A stretch of 64,000 nucleotides of DNA from a virus. The translations under genes were made by a program, and so were the position numbers. The stretch lies in the IMG/VR virus record IMGVR_UViG_3300032236_001583, positions 1-64,000 of that record. One strand, given 5' to 3'. Shown piece by piece: positions 8,646 through 18,200 of this stretch. Numbering within the stretch: the first letter of the stretch is position 1; each line of letters starts with the position of its first letter. A model generated the notes under the pieces. It was not told the DNA's origin. It worked only from the letters and a program-made list of their open reading frames with translations, and ran no database searches.

Positions 8646-8809
8646 TCATCTCCGTAGATATCTTTTTTTGTTTTACAGAATTCGTCTATCCATTTTTCAA
8701 GGACTTTATACATTTTCATCCCATTCTTATCACAATAATTTTTTAGTGAATCGTGATGTTTTTTACTGATTTTAACGTTTTTCTTGTCCTTTTCTTCATT
8801 AGTTGTCAT
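8642..8809 (-). CDS. Small ribbon-helix-helix-like DNA-binding protein
   Basis: 55 residues when started at the ATG at 8809. The longer frame (start 8872) is rejected because a TATTTATC motif lies exactly 15 nt upstream of 8809, the same spacing as for gene 13. The product begins MTTNEEKDKKNVKIS, a basic arm leading into a beta strand, followed by helix KKHHDSLKNYCDKNG, a turn and helix KVLEKWIDEF. This strand-helix-helix order matches Arc/MetJ/CopG-type repressors. It could bind DNA as a dimer, possibly at the promoter of the adjacent divergent sheath gene. That target is inference. Confidence 0.6.
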   Translation of the reverse strand: MTTNEEKDKKNVKISKKHHDSLKNYCDKNGMKMYKVLEKWIDEFCKTKKDIYGDD

Positions 8810-8824
8810 ATAAAGATACTTTAA

Positions 8825-8832
8825 GATAAATA
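8825..8832 (-). promoter_or_regulatory. Late-type motif TATTTATC for the ribbon-helix-helix gene
   Basis: On the minus strand TATTTATC lies 15 nt before the ATG at 8809; one mismatch to TATTTATA. Confidence 0.35.
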
Positions 8833-8879
8833 AGGATCTTTTTTGGTAAAAGTCCCGAAATCTTTGCCACAATCAAAGA

Positions 8880-8887
8880 TATTTATA
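8880..8887 (+). promoter_or_regulatory. Late-type TATTTATA motif for the sheath gene
   Basis: TATTTATA followed by a 36-nt AT-rich leader and the sheath ATG at 8924. Only the sheath and tube genes have leaders of this length. Confidence 0.5.
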
Positions 8888-8923
8888 GAAATAAAATAAA
8901 AATATTTAACCAAACATTTATCA

Positions 8924-11386
8924 ATGGCAAGTAACAACAGAGTTTTCGTATCTCCAGGGGTTTATACTTCAGAGGTCGATTTAACGTTCGTAGCGCAAAG
9001 TGTAGGTGTAACTACGCTTGGTTTAGCAGGTGAGACACTAAAAGGTCCTGCATTCGAACCAGTTTTAATTTCAAGCTTTGACCAGTTTAAGACATATTTT
9101 GGAACAACATCACCAGAGAAATTTGGTAATGGTTATCCAAAGTATGAATTACCTTATGTGGCAAAGTCTTATTTACAAGAATCAAATCAATTATTCGTAA
9201 CTAGAGTTTTAGGATTAACAGGGTATAACGCAGGGAAATCTTGGGGTATTGTTACTTCAAGTACAAATCCTGATTATGATGGAATTGCTGTAGCTGTAAT
9301 TAGATCAAGAGGTCATTATAGCGGACAAACATTAGTTTTTGAGGTAACAGCTAATACAGGTGTTACATTTTCAGATGTTAGTGGTGTAACAACAAATCCA
9401 TTAGCTTTATTTAATATTCATGTTAAAAATGCAACAGGTTCAACTTTTGATTTCCAAGCATCTTTAGACCAATCAAATACGCAATATATTACAAATGTAT
9501 TGGGTGTTAGCAATACTGACAAGGACAAAGGTTCAGTACCAGTATATGTTCATGAAGTATATCCAAACCTAGTTTTAGATTTATTTTCACATGGTTTAAT
9601 TCAAGGTTTAAGTTTAACATCAGCAGTAAATGCTGAGGCAGATAACTTCTTGAAAGAATACGACACACCAATGTCACCAACTATCGTTTCTGAAGTTCGA
9701 GGTGGTAATGTTGACGATTTATTTGATATTATTACAGTTTCTGATGGTGATGCAGCAAACCAATTAATTAAAGTTACCTTTATGAATATTAATATTGATA
9801 CTGGTGAATTTGATATTTTAGTTCGTGATTTCAATGATACGGATGACAATATGGTTGTATTAGAGAAATTCAGTAGATGTTCTATGAATCCAGATGTTGC
9901 GGGTTATGTGGCAGCTAAAATTGGTACATCAGATGGTGAATACGCATTAAATTCTAGTTATATCATGTTAAACATGGCTGATAATGCGCCAGTAAATGCA
10001 TTCCCAGCAGGATTTAAAGGATTCCCAATAAACAATAATTTTGGTGGAAAAACAGCTGGTGGTGTATTATACAAAACAAGTTACTTAAATTCAGGTGATA
10101 TTGCTTATACTGGATCAACTGGTACTCCAGTAATATCAAATGGTGATAGATACAAAAAAGTAAGTTTAGGTTTATCAAGCCAATATTCATATAGCTTTGA
10201 CGCTGATTTATTCAAGTTTAAGGGTAAAAATGTTGTAGGTGCAACTAAAGGTTTCCATTTATCAACAAATGCTGATACTGACATATTTGATGTTACACCA
10301 TATGATTTAGAGGGTCAAACTGAAACATCAGATGGCCAAAACAAATTGAAAGATCAAAACTATCGTAAATTTACTTTAGCAGTAGCTGGTGGATTTGATG
10401 GTTGGGATATCTACAGAAGTGGTAGAACTAATTCTGATCAATTTATCTTTGGTAAATCAACATACATAACTGGTAGTACAACACATGGTGGTGTATTCAG
10501 TACAACTGTTGGTAATTCAGATTACTATGCTTATTTACAAGCAATTGAAACATATCAAAACCCAGAAGCGGTTGATATTAACGTATTTGCAACTCCAGGT
10601 ATTGATTGGTATAACCACAATTCTTTAACTACTCAAGCAATTGATATTATTGAAAATGATAGAGCTGATTCAATTTACATCATGAACTCTCCAGGTCCAG
10701 TAGATTTTTCAGGAACAACAGCAGCAACAGAAATTGCTGATCAATTGGATACTTTAGGTTATGATAGTAACTATTCAGCTACATATTGGCCTTGGATTCA
10801 GGTTAGAGATACTGACAATGCAACACAAATCTATCTTCCACCAACAGGTGAAGTAGTTAGAAATATTGCTTTAACAGACAATGTTTCTTATCCTTGGTTT
10901 GCAGTTGCGGGTTATAGTAGAGGTATTGTTAATTCAATTAAAGCAGCTAAAAAGCTTACTCTTGACGAAAGAGATGAATTATACAAATATAGAATTAACC
11001 CAATTGCTACATTCTCAGATACTGGTACCATTATTTGGGGTAACAAAACTTTACAAGTTAGAGAATCAGCTTTGGATAGAATTAACGTAAGAAGATTATT
11101 GTTAAGAGCTAGAAAATTAATTTCAGCTGTAGCTGTTAGATTATTATTCGAACAAAATGATGATCAAGTAAGACAAGAATTCTTAAGATTAGTTAATCCT
11201 ATATTAGATTCAATTAAAAAAGAAAGAGGTTTATATGACTTCCGTGTAAGTGTATCAAATGCACCTGAAGATATAGATGCAAACACACTTAGAGGTAAAA
11301 TTTATGTAAAACCTACTAGATCATTAGAATTTATTGATTTAGAATTCGTAATAACTCCAACAGGAGCATCATTCGAAAATATATAA
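8924..11386 (+). CDS. 18: Tail sheath protein (T4 gp18-like)
   Basis: 820 residues (T4 gp18 is 659). The N-terminus has VFVSPGVYTSEVD, the usual sheath strand that links neighbouring subunits. The C-terminal domain carries LTLDERDELYKYRINPIA, then IIWGNKTLQ, ALDRINVRRLLL and the closing LEFIDLEFVI strand, all hallmarks of contractile sheaths. The middle part, roughly 120-480, is variable and longer than in T4, probably surface-exposed. The protein polymerises around the tube and contracts on infection. A TATTTATA motif and a 36-nt leader precede it and a strong intrinsic terminator follows, consistent with a separate, highly expressed transcript. Confidence 0.95.
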   Translation: MASNNRVFVSPGVYTSEVDLTFVAQSVGVTTLGLAGETLKGPAFEPVLISSFDQFKTYFGTTSPEKFGNGYPKYELPYVAKSYLQESNQLFVTRVLGLTGYNAGKSWGIVTSSTNPDYDGIAVAVIRSRGHYSGQTLVFEVTANTGVTFSDVSGVTTNPLALFNIHVKNATGSTFDFQASLDQSNTQYITNVLGVSNTDKDKGSVPVYVHEVYPNLVLDLFSHGLIQGLSLTSAVNAEADNFLKEYDTPMSPTIVSEVRGGNVDDLFDIITVSDGDAANQLIKVTFMNINIDTGEFDILVRDFNDTDDNMVVLEKFSRCSMNPDVAGYVAAKIGTSDGEYALNSSYIMLNMADNAPVNAFPAGFKGFPINNNFGGKTAGGVLYKTSYLNSGDIAYTGSTGTPVISNGDRYKKVSLGLSSQYSYSFDADLFKFKGKNVVGATKGFHLSTNADTDIFDVTPYDLEGQTETSDGQNKLKDQNYRKFTLAVAGGFDGWDIYRSGRTNSDQFIFGKSTYITGSTTHGGVFSTTVGNSDYYAYLQAIETYQNPEAVDINVFATPGIDWYNHNSLTTQAIDIIENDRADSIYIMNSPGPVDFSGTTAATEIADQLDTLGYDSNYSATYWPWIQVRDTDNATQIYLPPTGEVVRNIALTDNVSYPWFAVAGYSRGIVNSIKAAKKLTLDERDELYKYRINPIATFSDTGTIIWGNKTLQVRESALDRINVRRLLLRARKLISAVAVRLLFEQNDDQVRQEFLRLVNPILDSIKKERGLYDFRVSVSNAPEDIDANTLRGKIYVKPTRSLEFIDLEFVITPTGASFENI

Positions 11387-11393
11387 TAAACAG

Positions 11394-11418
11394 AAAGGGG
11401 TCGAAAGACCCCTTTTTT
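11394..11418 (+). terminator. Intrinsic terminator after the sheath gene
   Basis: Stem AAAGGGGTC / GACCCCTTT with a GAAA tetraloop, running into a T tract (TTTTTT). Begins seven bases after the sheath stop. Confidence 0.9.
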
Positions 11419-11660
11419 ATTGGACATAGTTCCATGTAGAACATCTTATAAAACTTATAAATTTATTACTATTATACTATTTCTATTATTATTCTATATC
11501 TATATTAGTAGTTTTTAGTATTTATTTATTATTCTTTATTTATATTTTAATTATTATTGATCAGTTTATATTATTATTAATTTGTACATTCAAAAAATAC
11601 GAAATTTTTTTGACAAAATCAAGTACTTCCAATAAAAAAAAATATTTTCCAATACTGATA
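11419..11660. other. Long AT-rich intergenic spacer between sheath and tube
   Basis: About 240 bases with almost no G or C and no ORF. Besides the motif at 11661 it holds TATTTATT at 11521-11528 and TATTTATA at 11535-11542, which may be chance in such sequence or extra promoters. It is the longest non-coding stretch in the window. Confidence 0.6.
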
Positions 11661-11668
11661 TATTTATA
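11661..11668 (+). promoter_or_regulatory. Late-type TATTTATA motif for the tube gene
   Basis: TATTTATA followed by 35 nt of A-rich leader and the ATG at 11704, nearly the same arrangement as for the sheath gene. Confidence 0.5.
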
Positions 11669-11703
11669 AGAAGTAAAATAACTAAAAACTTAACAAATAC
11701 AAA

Positions 11704-12192
11704 ATGGCAGATTTACTAATGAAAATGCCGGTTCCTTTTGAACCAAAAAGACAAAACCGATTTATCTTAAGATTCCCTTCTTCAATGGGTATAAACGAAT
11801 GGTATGTGGCTTCAACTGCTAGACCTTCTGCTAAAATTAATTCAGTAGCAATTCCTTTCTTGAATACTTCAACATATGTGGCTGGTAGATTCGAATGGCA
11901 GGAAATGAGAGTTACTTTTAGAGATCCAATCGGTCCTTCAGCTTCTCAAGCTTTAATGGAATGGTTCCGTTTACATGCTGAATCAGTAACAGGTCGTATG
12001 GGATACGCTGCAGGTTATAAAAAAGATATCGAATTAGATATGCTAGACCCAACAGGTGTTGTTGTTGAAAAATGGAGCATTGTTGGTGCATTTTTAACAG
12101 ATCTTAACTTCAATGAATTAGATTATTCAAGAGATGATATCGCAACTATCACATGTTCTTTGAGAATGGATAGATGTATCCAAATATACTAA
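11704..12192 (+). CDS. 19: Tail tube protein (T4 gp19-like)
   Basis: 162 residues, the same length as T4 gp19 (163). The protein shows the family pattern PFEPKRQNRFILRFPSSMGI at the N-terminus, a central strand EWQEMRVTFRDPIGPSAS, then DIELDMLDPTGVVVEKW and a C-terminal strand pair LTDLNFNELDY / ATITCSLRMDRC. It forms the inner hexameric tube through which DNA passes. It lies right after the sheath as in T4 and has its own promoter motif and terminator, so it is an independent transcription unit. Confidence 0.95.
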   Translation: MADLLMKMPVPFEPKRQNRFILRFPSSMGINEWYVASTARPSAKINSVAIPFLNTSTYVAGRFEWQEMRVTFRDPIGPSASQALMEWFRLHAESVTGRMGYAAGYKKDIELDMLDPTGVVVEKWSIVGAFLTDLNFNELDYSRDDIATITCSLRMDRCIQIY

Positions 12193-12214
12193 TATTATAT
12201 TTTTTTCATATACG

Positions 12215-12247
12215 AACCGATGTTTAGAAATAGACATCGGTTTTTTC
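12215..12247 (+). terminator. Intrinsic terminator after the tube gene
   Basis: Stem AACCGATGT / ACATCGGTT with a 10-nt loop, followed by a T-rich run. Confidence 0.9.
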
Positions 12248-12292
12248 TTTTTAAATCTTTACTTTATTGTAGTTATAGTGTAAACTTATATT

Positions 12293-13042
12293 ATGGAAAA
12301 TTACATGGTCAACCCAACAATAGCTTATGATGTAGTAGAATTACCAAGTAGAGGAATATACTATGACAATAAGAAGAAATCGGTAAAAGTATCTTACTTA
12401 ACTGCTTCAGATGAGAACATATTATCATCACCAAATTTATTACAAACAAATACAGTAATTGAAGAATTACTTAAAAGAAAGGTTTTAGATAAAGACTTCA
12501 ATGTTGATGAATTGGTTGAAGAAGATAGACAAGCGGTTTTAATTTTCTTAAGGAATACTGCATTTGGTTCAACATACAAAATTACAGCAACTGACCCTAA
12601 AACTGATTTACCATTTGAGTTTGAATATGATTTAACAAACTTGAAAACTAAAGATTTTACATTAATTGAAGATGTTAATGGTGAATATTCATATAGAATG
12701 CCAAAGTCTCAGGTGGATGTTACCTTCAAGTTTTTGACTAAAAAACAAGAAGATGAGTTAAAGAAAATAGAAACAAGTTGGAATGGTATTGGTGTTGCGC
12801 CAATTAAAACAAAAGAGCTTGAATTTATGATTAGAACTGTTCAAGGTAATAAAGACCCACTTAATATTAAAAATTTTGTGGAAAACTTACCTATTACAGA
12901 TTCTCAAAACTTTAGAAAATACGTTTCAGACAATAAACCAGGAATTGATCTAACAGCAAATGTAACAACCCCATCAGGAGAAGATATCCAATTAGTAATA
13001 GGATTTGGGGTAGAATTTTTTCGCCCTTTCTACTCAATATAG
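12293..13042 (+). CDS. 26: Tail assembly chaperone / baseplate hub assembly protein (gp26-like), zero-frame product
   Basis: 249 residues. The N-terminus VVELPSRGIYYDNKKKSVKV followed by LTASDENIL is the recognisable start of the T4 gp26-type baseplate protein family. A charged middle region and a C-terminal VIGFGVEFFRPFYSI follow. It sits between the tube gene and the tape measure, the canonical place for tail assembly chaperones, which coat the tape measure protein during tail growth. In many phages a minority of ribosomes shift frame near the end of this gene to make a longer second chaperone. A T6C slippery run and a 1-frame-offset ORF are present here at exactly that point (see next entry). 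The leader has no clear TATTTATA motif. Confidence 0.75.
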   Translation: MENYMVNPTIAYDVVELPSRGIYYDNKKKSVKVSYLTASDENILSSPNLLQTNTVIEELLKRKVLDKDFNVDELVEEDRQAVLIFLRNTAFGSTYKITATDPKTDLPFEFEYDLTNLKTKDFTLIEDVNGEYSYRMPKSQVDVTFKFLTKKQEDELKKIETSWNGIGVAPIKTKELEFMIRTVQGNKDPLNIKNFVENLPITDSQNFRKYVSDNKPGIDLTANVTTPSGEDIQLVIGFGVEFFRPFYSI

Positions 13043-13175
13043 GAAAGCACAATTAGACGAAATTTTATTTTTAGTAAAACGAGGATTTTCATATAATGAT
13101 ATTCTTTCTATGCCAGTTTACATTAGAAGATATTATGTTGATTATTTAATTGAATTAGAAAATAATTCTAACTAA
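13014..13175 (+). CDS. Frameshift-accessed C-terminal extension of the tail chaperone
   Basis: In the +1 frame relative to gene 26, after a TAG at 13011, runs an ORF of 53 codons with no usable ATG at its beginning. It encodes AQLDEILFLVKRGFSYNDIL and then MPVYIRRYYVDYLIE, a pattern (hydrophobic helix, GF-Y turn, MP-x4-R-x-Y helix) common in the second tail chaperone of many phages. It overlaps the last ten codons of gene 26, and the overlap contains TTTTTTC (13016-13022). A +1 or -2 slip there would give a fusion of about 293 residues. It ends 14 bases before the tape measure start. Whether the frame change is programmed, or a one-base error in the assembly, cannot be decided from the sequence alone. 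Confidence 0.6.
   Translation, partial: NFFALSTQYRKAQLDEILFLVKRGFSYNDILSMPVYIRRYYVDYLIELENNSN
13016..13022 (+). promoter_or_regulatory. Candidate slippery site TTTTTTC
   Basis: Zero-frame codons are GAA TTT TTT CGC. The Phe tRNA in the second TTT can re-pair perfectly with TTC (+1) or with TTT two bases back (-2). Both lead into the extension frame, downstream of the TAG that closes that frame at 13011-13013. Confidence 0.5.
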
Positions 13176-13177
13176 TC

Positions 13178-13185
13178 TATTTATA
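13178..13185 (+). promoter_or_regulatory. Late-type TATTTATA motif, 4 nt before the tape measure
   Basis: TATTTATA-tcat-ATG. The 18 bases from 13178 are identical to those at 34955 ahead of gene 25, though the genes are unrelated. Confidence 0.55.
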
Positions 13186-13189
13186 TCAT

Positions 13190-15214
13190 ATGGCAAATAT
13201 TGATTTTGAAACAATTGGTAAAAATGCAAAAGCTGATAAACTTGATGAGGCGCAAGCGATAAGTAGAGCTAAAATAGCTAATAGTGGTAAAGATTTGAGT
13301 TTATCTGAAATGAATTCTTTTACAAAAGGTTATATCGGTAAAGGTCTCAAAGATACCACAGGTAATTCTGCGACTGGTGCAGCAAAAAGTATTGGCGGTG
13401 GTTTATTGGATTTAGCTAAAGATAGTAACGCACCTGGTGCTCCTGAATTTGTTGGTTTAGATTCTTATGCTAAAGGTATTACAGGTATTATTAAAGCGGT
13501 TAAAACTGGGGACGGTGTTTCAGGAATATGGAATGTAATAAAAGGTGTTGCAAATCAAGGTATTGAGTTTCTTAATGAAGAAAAGAATATAAGAAACAAG
13601 ATTAATGCTGAAATGGGTGTTACCGGTAAATTAGGTAACGATGTTAGAGATTCAATAATGTTATCTGCACCAGCAGCTTATAAATTAGGATTTGGTGTTA
13701 GTCAAGTAACAGAAGAATTTACAAAATTAAACGAGACATCAGGTAGGTTTAATTTCATGTCAAAAGAGATTGCTGAAGAATCATTTAAGACTGCTAAAAT
13801 GATGAATATCTCATTAGCAGATATGGGTACAACTTATGGTAATTTCGAAAGAATTGGTATGGGTTTTAAAGATACCACAGTTTCACTTAATGAAGCATTT
13901 ACTAAATCATTAAGAATGGGTTTAAGTGGTACTCAAACAACAAAAGATGTTAGAGAGAATTTAGGTAAACTTAATGAATATGGTTTCAAGAATGGTGTTC
14001 AGGGGTTAGCGGAAATGTCTAGAATTGCTAAAATTTTTAGAGCAGATATGAGTGATGCGTTTACTTTAGCAGACAAAGTTATGGACCCAGAAGGTGCAAT
14101 TGGATTAACAGCTAATTTACAAGCTTTAGGTGGTGCAATTGGTGAATTTAATGACCCATTCAAGTTAATGTATGATGCAACTAATAATGTTGAAGGATTA
14201 CAAAAAGCGATAATTGGTGCCGCTAAAGATTTAGCGACATACAATAAAGAACAAGGTAGATTTGAGGTTACTGGTGCTAATATAAGAAGAGCACAAGAAA
14301 TGTATAAGATAACTGGTATCTCAGTTAAAGAATTGACAACGATAGCAATTGCAGGACAAGAAAAAGTTCTTGGTTTACAACAACTTGCAATGTCTTCAAT
14401 GACAAATATCAAAAAAGAGGATAAAGATTTCTTATTGAATCTAGCACATATGGAACATGGTGAAATGGTTATCAGTATTCCAGATTCATTAAGAGATAAG
14501 TTTGGTAAAATAGCTGAAGATGGTACAATTCCAATTAGAAAGCTAACAAATGAAACTAAACTTCAATTGGAAAGATATCAGGATGAATTTAAGAAAATGA
14601 ATCCGGAAGATATTGCTAGAGGTCAATTTACTGCTTTACAAAATATATCTCATGATGTGGCATCAATTACTGCATATGTTAGATCACAAATGGTAAGAAG
14701 CGGTGGTGCGGCATTAAAAAATTTACCATTAGAAGAAGGATTCCAATACGCTGCTGGTCAGTTAAATTTACAAACATCCAAACTATTAGAAGGAGTTCAC
14801 AATGGTCTTAAAATGAGCAATGCTGTTGGTGAAATGACTAAAAAAGCTTTAGATTTTTTAACTGGAGGTAACGTTAGTAAAGCAACAGCATGGATGAAAA
14901 AAGCGGAAGATAAATTCTTAGATGAAGAAAGAGCTAGAGAAAAGAAAAAACAAGCAAAAATATTAGGTCCAACAACTGACACAGATAATGATAGATCGTT
15001 AACTGAAGAGGTTATGAATGGGTCTAGCGTTGATGATAGAGGAACTGCTATGAATACACCATCAGAAAGAACAATTAATGTTAACCAAACAGTTTCATTT
15101 AGAGCTTCTGATAGTATTGGTGCTGAATACGCTAGATTAATGGATAAAAACCATTTACTAAAACAATCATTTACAAATCAAGAGAGTAAAGACTCATATT
15201 TGTACGCTGGTTAA
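13190..15214 (+). CDS. Tail tape measure-like protein (gp29 position)
   Basis: 674 residues (T4 gp29 is 590), mostly predicted helical, with Ala/Gly/Lys-rich stretches and no Cys-rich or catalytic motif. Its place directly after tube and chaperone genes, its length and its helical character are those of a tape measure protein, which spans the tube lumen and sets tail length. Residues about 60-130 contain small-residue helices (SATGAAKSIGGGLLDLA), residues about 200-420 a regular helical array, and about 560-600 a highly charged helix (KAEDKFLDEERAREKKKQAK). I saw no sequence match that would prove homology to gp29; the call rests on synteny and composition. Confidence 0.7.
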   Translation: MANIDFETIGKNAKADKLDEAQAISRAKIANSGKDLSLSEMNSFTKGYIGKGLKDTTGNSATGAAKSIGGGLLDLAKDSNAPGAPEFVGLDSYAKGITGIIKAVKTGDGVSGIWNVIKGVANQGIEFLNEEKNIRNKINAEMGVTGKLGNDVRDSIMLSAPAAYKLGFGVSQVTEEFTKLNETSGRFNFMSKEIAEESFKTAKMMNISLADMGTTYGNFERIGMGFKDTTVSLNEAFTKSLRMGLSGTQTTKDVRENLGKLNEYGFKNGVQGLAEMSRIAKIFRADMSDAFTLADKVMDPEGAIGLTANLQALGGAIGEFNDPFKLMYDATNNVEGLQKAIIGAAKDLATYNKEQGRFEVTGANIRRAQEMYKITGISVKELTTIAIAGQEKVLGLQQLAMSSMTNIKKEDKDFLLNLAHMEHGEMVISIPDSLRDKFGKIAEDGTIPIRKLTNETKLQLERYQDEFKKMNPEDIARGQFTALQNISHDVASITAYVRSQMVRSGGAALKNLPLEEGFQYAAGQLNLQTSKLLEGVHNGLKMSNAVGEMTKKALDFLTGGNVSKATAWMKKAEDKFLDEERAREKKKQAKILGPTTDTDNDRSLTEEVMNGSSVDDRGTAMNTPSERTINVNQTVSFRASDSIGAEYARLMDKNHLLKQSFTNQESKDSYLYAG

Positions 15215-15249
15215 TTTAATTAAAAAACACATCAAAATTTTAATTAATC

Positions 15250-15257
15250 TATTTATA
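15250..15257 (+). promoter_or_regulatory. Late-type TATTTATA motif for the 1610-residue gene
   Basis: TATTTATA, then 15 nt containing AAAAAGGAATA, then ATG at 15273. The same 15-nt spacing occurs for gene 13 and for the gene at 55359. Confidence 0.5.
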
Positions 15258-15272
15258 ATATAAAAAGGAATA

Positions 15273-18200
15273 ATGCCAAGTTATTTAGATTTTGATTCAA
15301 CCAAAAAGTTTAGGGACTATATTTTAGGTAAGACATTACAACAACCTAATGGTCCACAAACATTTACAAGCAACACTTATGGAATTCAGAGTCTAAGTGA
15401 GTTTTCTGACAAGAGTTTAGGTAATGTTGATACTAATAGAACAACAGATTTATCTGTTCCTCAAACAAGTAACATATATAAACCTGAAGAATATTTCATT
15501 AAAGAAAACTTAGAAAACTTACCAAGAAGAGCAAATTTGGATTTATATCCATATTTTGTATCTGGTGATTACACCCTTTTGAGTATTGTTAACGCAAACA
15601 ATTTTGATACTGAATCAGAATTATTTAAGTTTGCTGCTAAGTTTATAAAAAATGACCCTAATGGTCCAGTATATTCTAGAATTGCACAAAATGTTGAAAA
15701 AAATACATTAGGTAAAGATAGATTATTGGATGCGTTAAATGGTAATACGAATACTGCGATAAATATATTAACAGGTAAGGAGCCATTAATTGAATCAAAC
15801 TATTCAATTACGGTTGATAACACATTAAGTGTTCCTGGTTTAATAACTGACTTTTTATCTTTAACAACTGGAATTGAATATCCAGTTTCGATTATTCCTG
15901 GAGATGTTTTAACAAATCCATTAAATGTTGATAATAACCCAAGACCAATACCGTCAAGTGAAGGTGGTAAATTATGGCAAGATGTAACAGGTGCATTAGG
16001 TTCATTAATTGGTATACAAAGAAGACCAACAAATACTAGAAAACCTTCAGACATACTTGTTGAGTACATGGGTCAAGGTCAAAGAAATAGATTATTTGAT
16101 TTATTATCATATTCCAAATATGCCCCAAACTATACAACAACAGCAAGATCACAAAACACATCTAAGTTGTTTACATTTGCTGATAATGTTGCACAGGGTG
16201 GTAAATCTTTATTAGGTATTGAAGCACCAGCTGGTGTTGCATATATTGGTGACGATAGAGGTAACGATGTTTATCATGCAATGAACGATTTTTATGATCG
16301 TCCTGTTAGAAGTAGTTATTATCTTTCTTTCATGTTTGATGAAACTGCTGCGGTTTTATTTCATGATAAAACTAAAAACAAACCAATAAGTGATGGTGGT
16401 CCGCTATCAGGTGAACTAACTTGGGTTAGCACTAACATGATAAATAAAATTGGTGAGAAAAATACATATGCACCAAATGAGTTATCAAAGTTACAGGATT
16501 CATTATCAACAAAATACGGTTTTAGACAAGATTCAATTTTAGGTCATACACAAGAAATATTAAATTCAATGCCATCAAATGGTGGTGAAGCAAGATCTCA
16601 CGTTGCAAATGTGATAGATCAAACAAGTAGAATGTTTATTGATGGCGGTGTTAAGATATCAAGAGGTAATGCTGTAAAGTATGTTAGCAAATATAGTGGA
16701 ACAGAATTAGGTGTTGAATACGGTAGAGTTTGGACTAAAGATAGAAGTTACTATAGTTTAGGTGATACAATGCCATTAAACGATGATGAGGTTAATTCTA
16801 AGACATATACAAAAACAAACAAACCATATAGAAGAGGTAACATTAGACAATATAATGCTAGTGTTTTAGATAATACTTGGAATATTAATATGTATCCAGT
16901 ATCAAATGGTAATAAAACATTTGATGGATCAACAAACATTGTTGAAAGAAATCCAGGTCAAGGTGATTTCTATGCTAAAAAGTATATGTTATCAATAGAG
17001 AATTTAGCTTGGAAAACATCAAATAGATCTGGTTATACAGTAAACGATTTACCAGCTTGTGAAAGAGGGCCTAACGGTGGCCGTATAATGTGGTTCCCGC
17101 CATATGACTTGAAAGTTAACGAAACTAACTCAGCTCAATGGGAAGATAACAAATTTATAGGTAGACCAGAACCAATATACACATATTCATATACACAAAG
17201 AAGTGCGACAGTATCATTTAAGGTTGTTGTCGATCACCCTAGTATATTGAATTTATTAGTTAGAGATCACTTCAAGAATATGACGGATGAGGAAGCTGAT
17301 AACTACATCAATGCATATTTTGCAGGAATAAAAGATATTGATTTTTATTCATTAATACAAACATATGCTACTTTAGATAAAAACGATTTAGACTTAATCA
17401 CTGCTTATCTTAATTCAGGTGTTACAACAAAAGAGATTACAACTAATTTATATACATCAACACCAGTAGTTACAGAAAATAAATCAAATACATCTGGACC
17501 TACTGCAAATGCTACTGGCGGTAATTTTAGTTTATATTTTGATAATGCAATACCATTAGCTGGTTCTAATGAATTTGATACAACTTTATTATTTTCCGAT
17601 GCTGCAACAACTTATATATCAAACATAAGTAATGTAATAAGTAACATGACGCAATATGTTAATGATGCTGTAACAAATAATACACCAGATAAAGCAATAT
17701 TATTAAATAATAGTGCATCAACTGATACAACACAAATCATATCTAATGTTACAAAAACATTAAATGGTTTTAGTACTACTAAAACGGCATATGATAGTAA
17801 AATTTCAGAAATTAAAGATGCGTTAAATTCTAATAATGTAAAAGATATTAAAATTGACATACAATCATCAGCATCATCGTTAGGTAAAACTTATGCAAAC
17901 TACACATTATCAATCAGAAGAACATTTTCTGTATTGAAAGATATGCTTAAAAAATTATCTAAAAATAATGATTTCACTTATACAATACCACAAGATTTAA
18001 TTAAAGCTTTCAAGTCTAATTGGACTAATAAAGCAAATTTCAATACTCCGTTAGTTAGAACAATTAAGGTGTCTGATTTAGGATATCAAAATCCAGATCC
18101 TAACATTAATCCAACTATTACATTTTCATTATCATCTGTGGGTGAATTAGGTACATCAATACCAAACTCTCCTAGCTGTACAAAAGAATATACTACTAAT

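Noticed and set aside
8810-8872. Longer start for the ribbon-helix-helix gene
   Set aside because: The added residues lie within the promoter region, and the motif spacing of 15 nt supports the ATG at 8809.
11419-11660. Small gene in the sheath-tube spacer
   Set aside because: No ATG opens more than a few codons and the sequence is almost only A and T.
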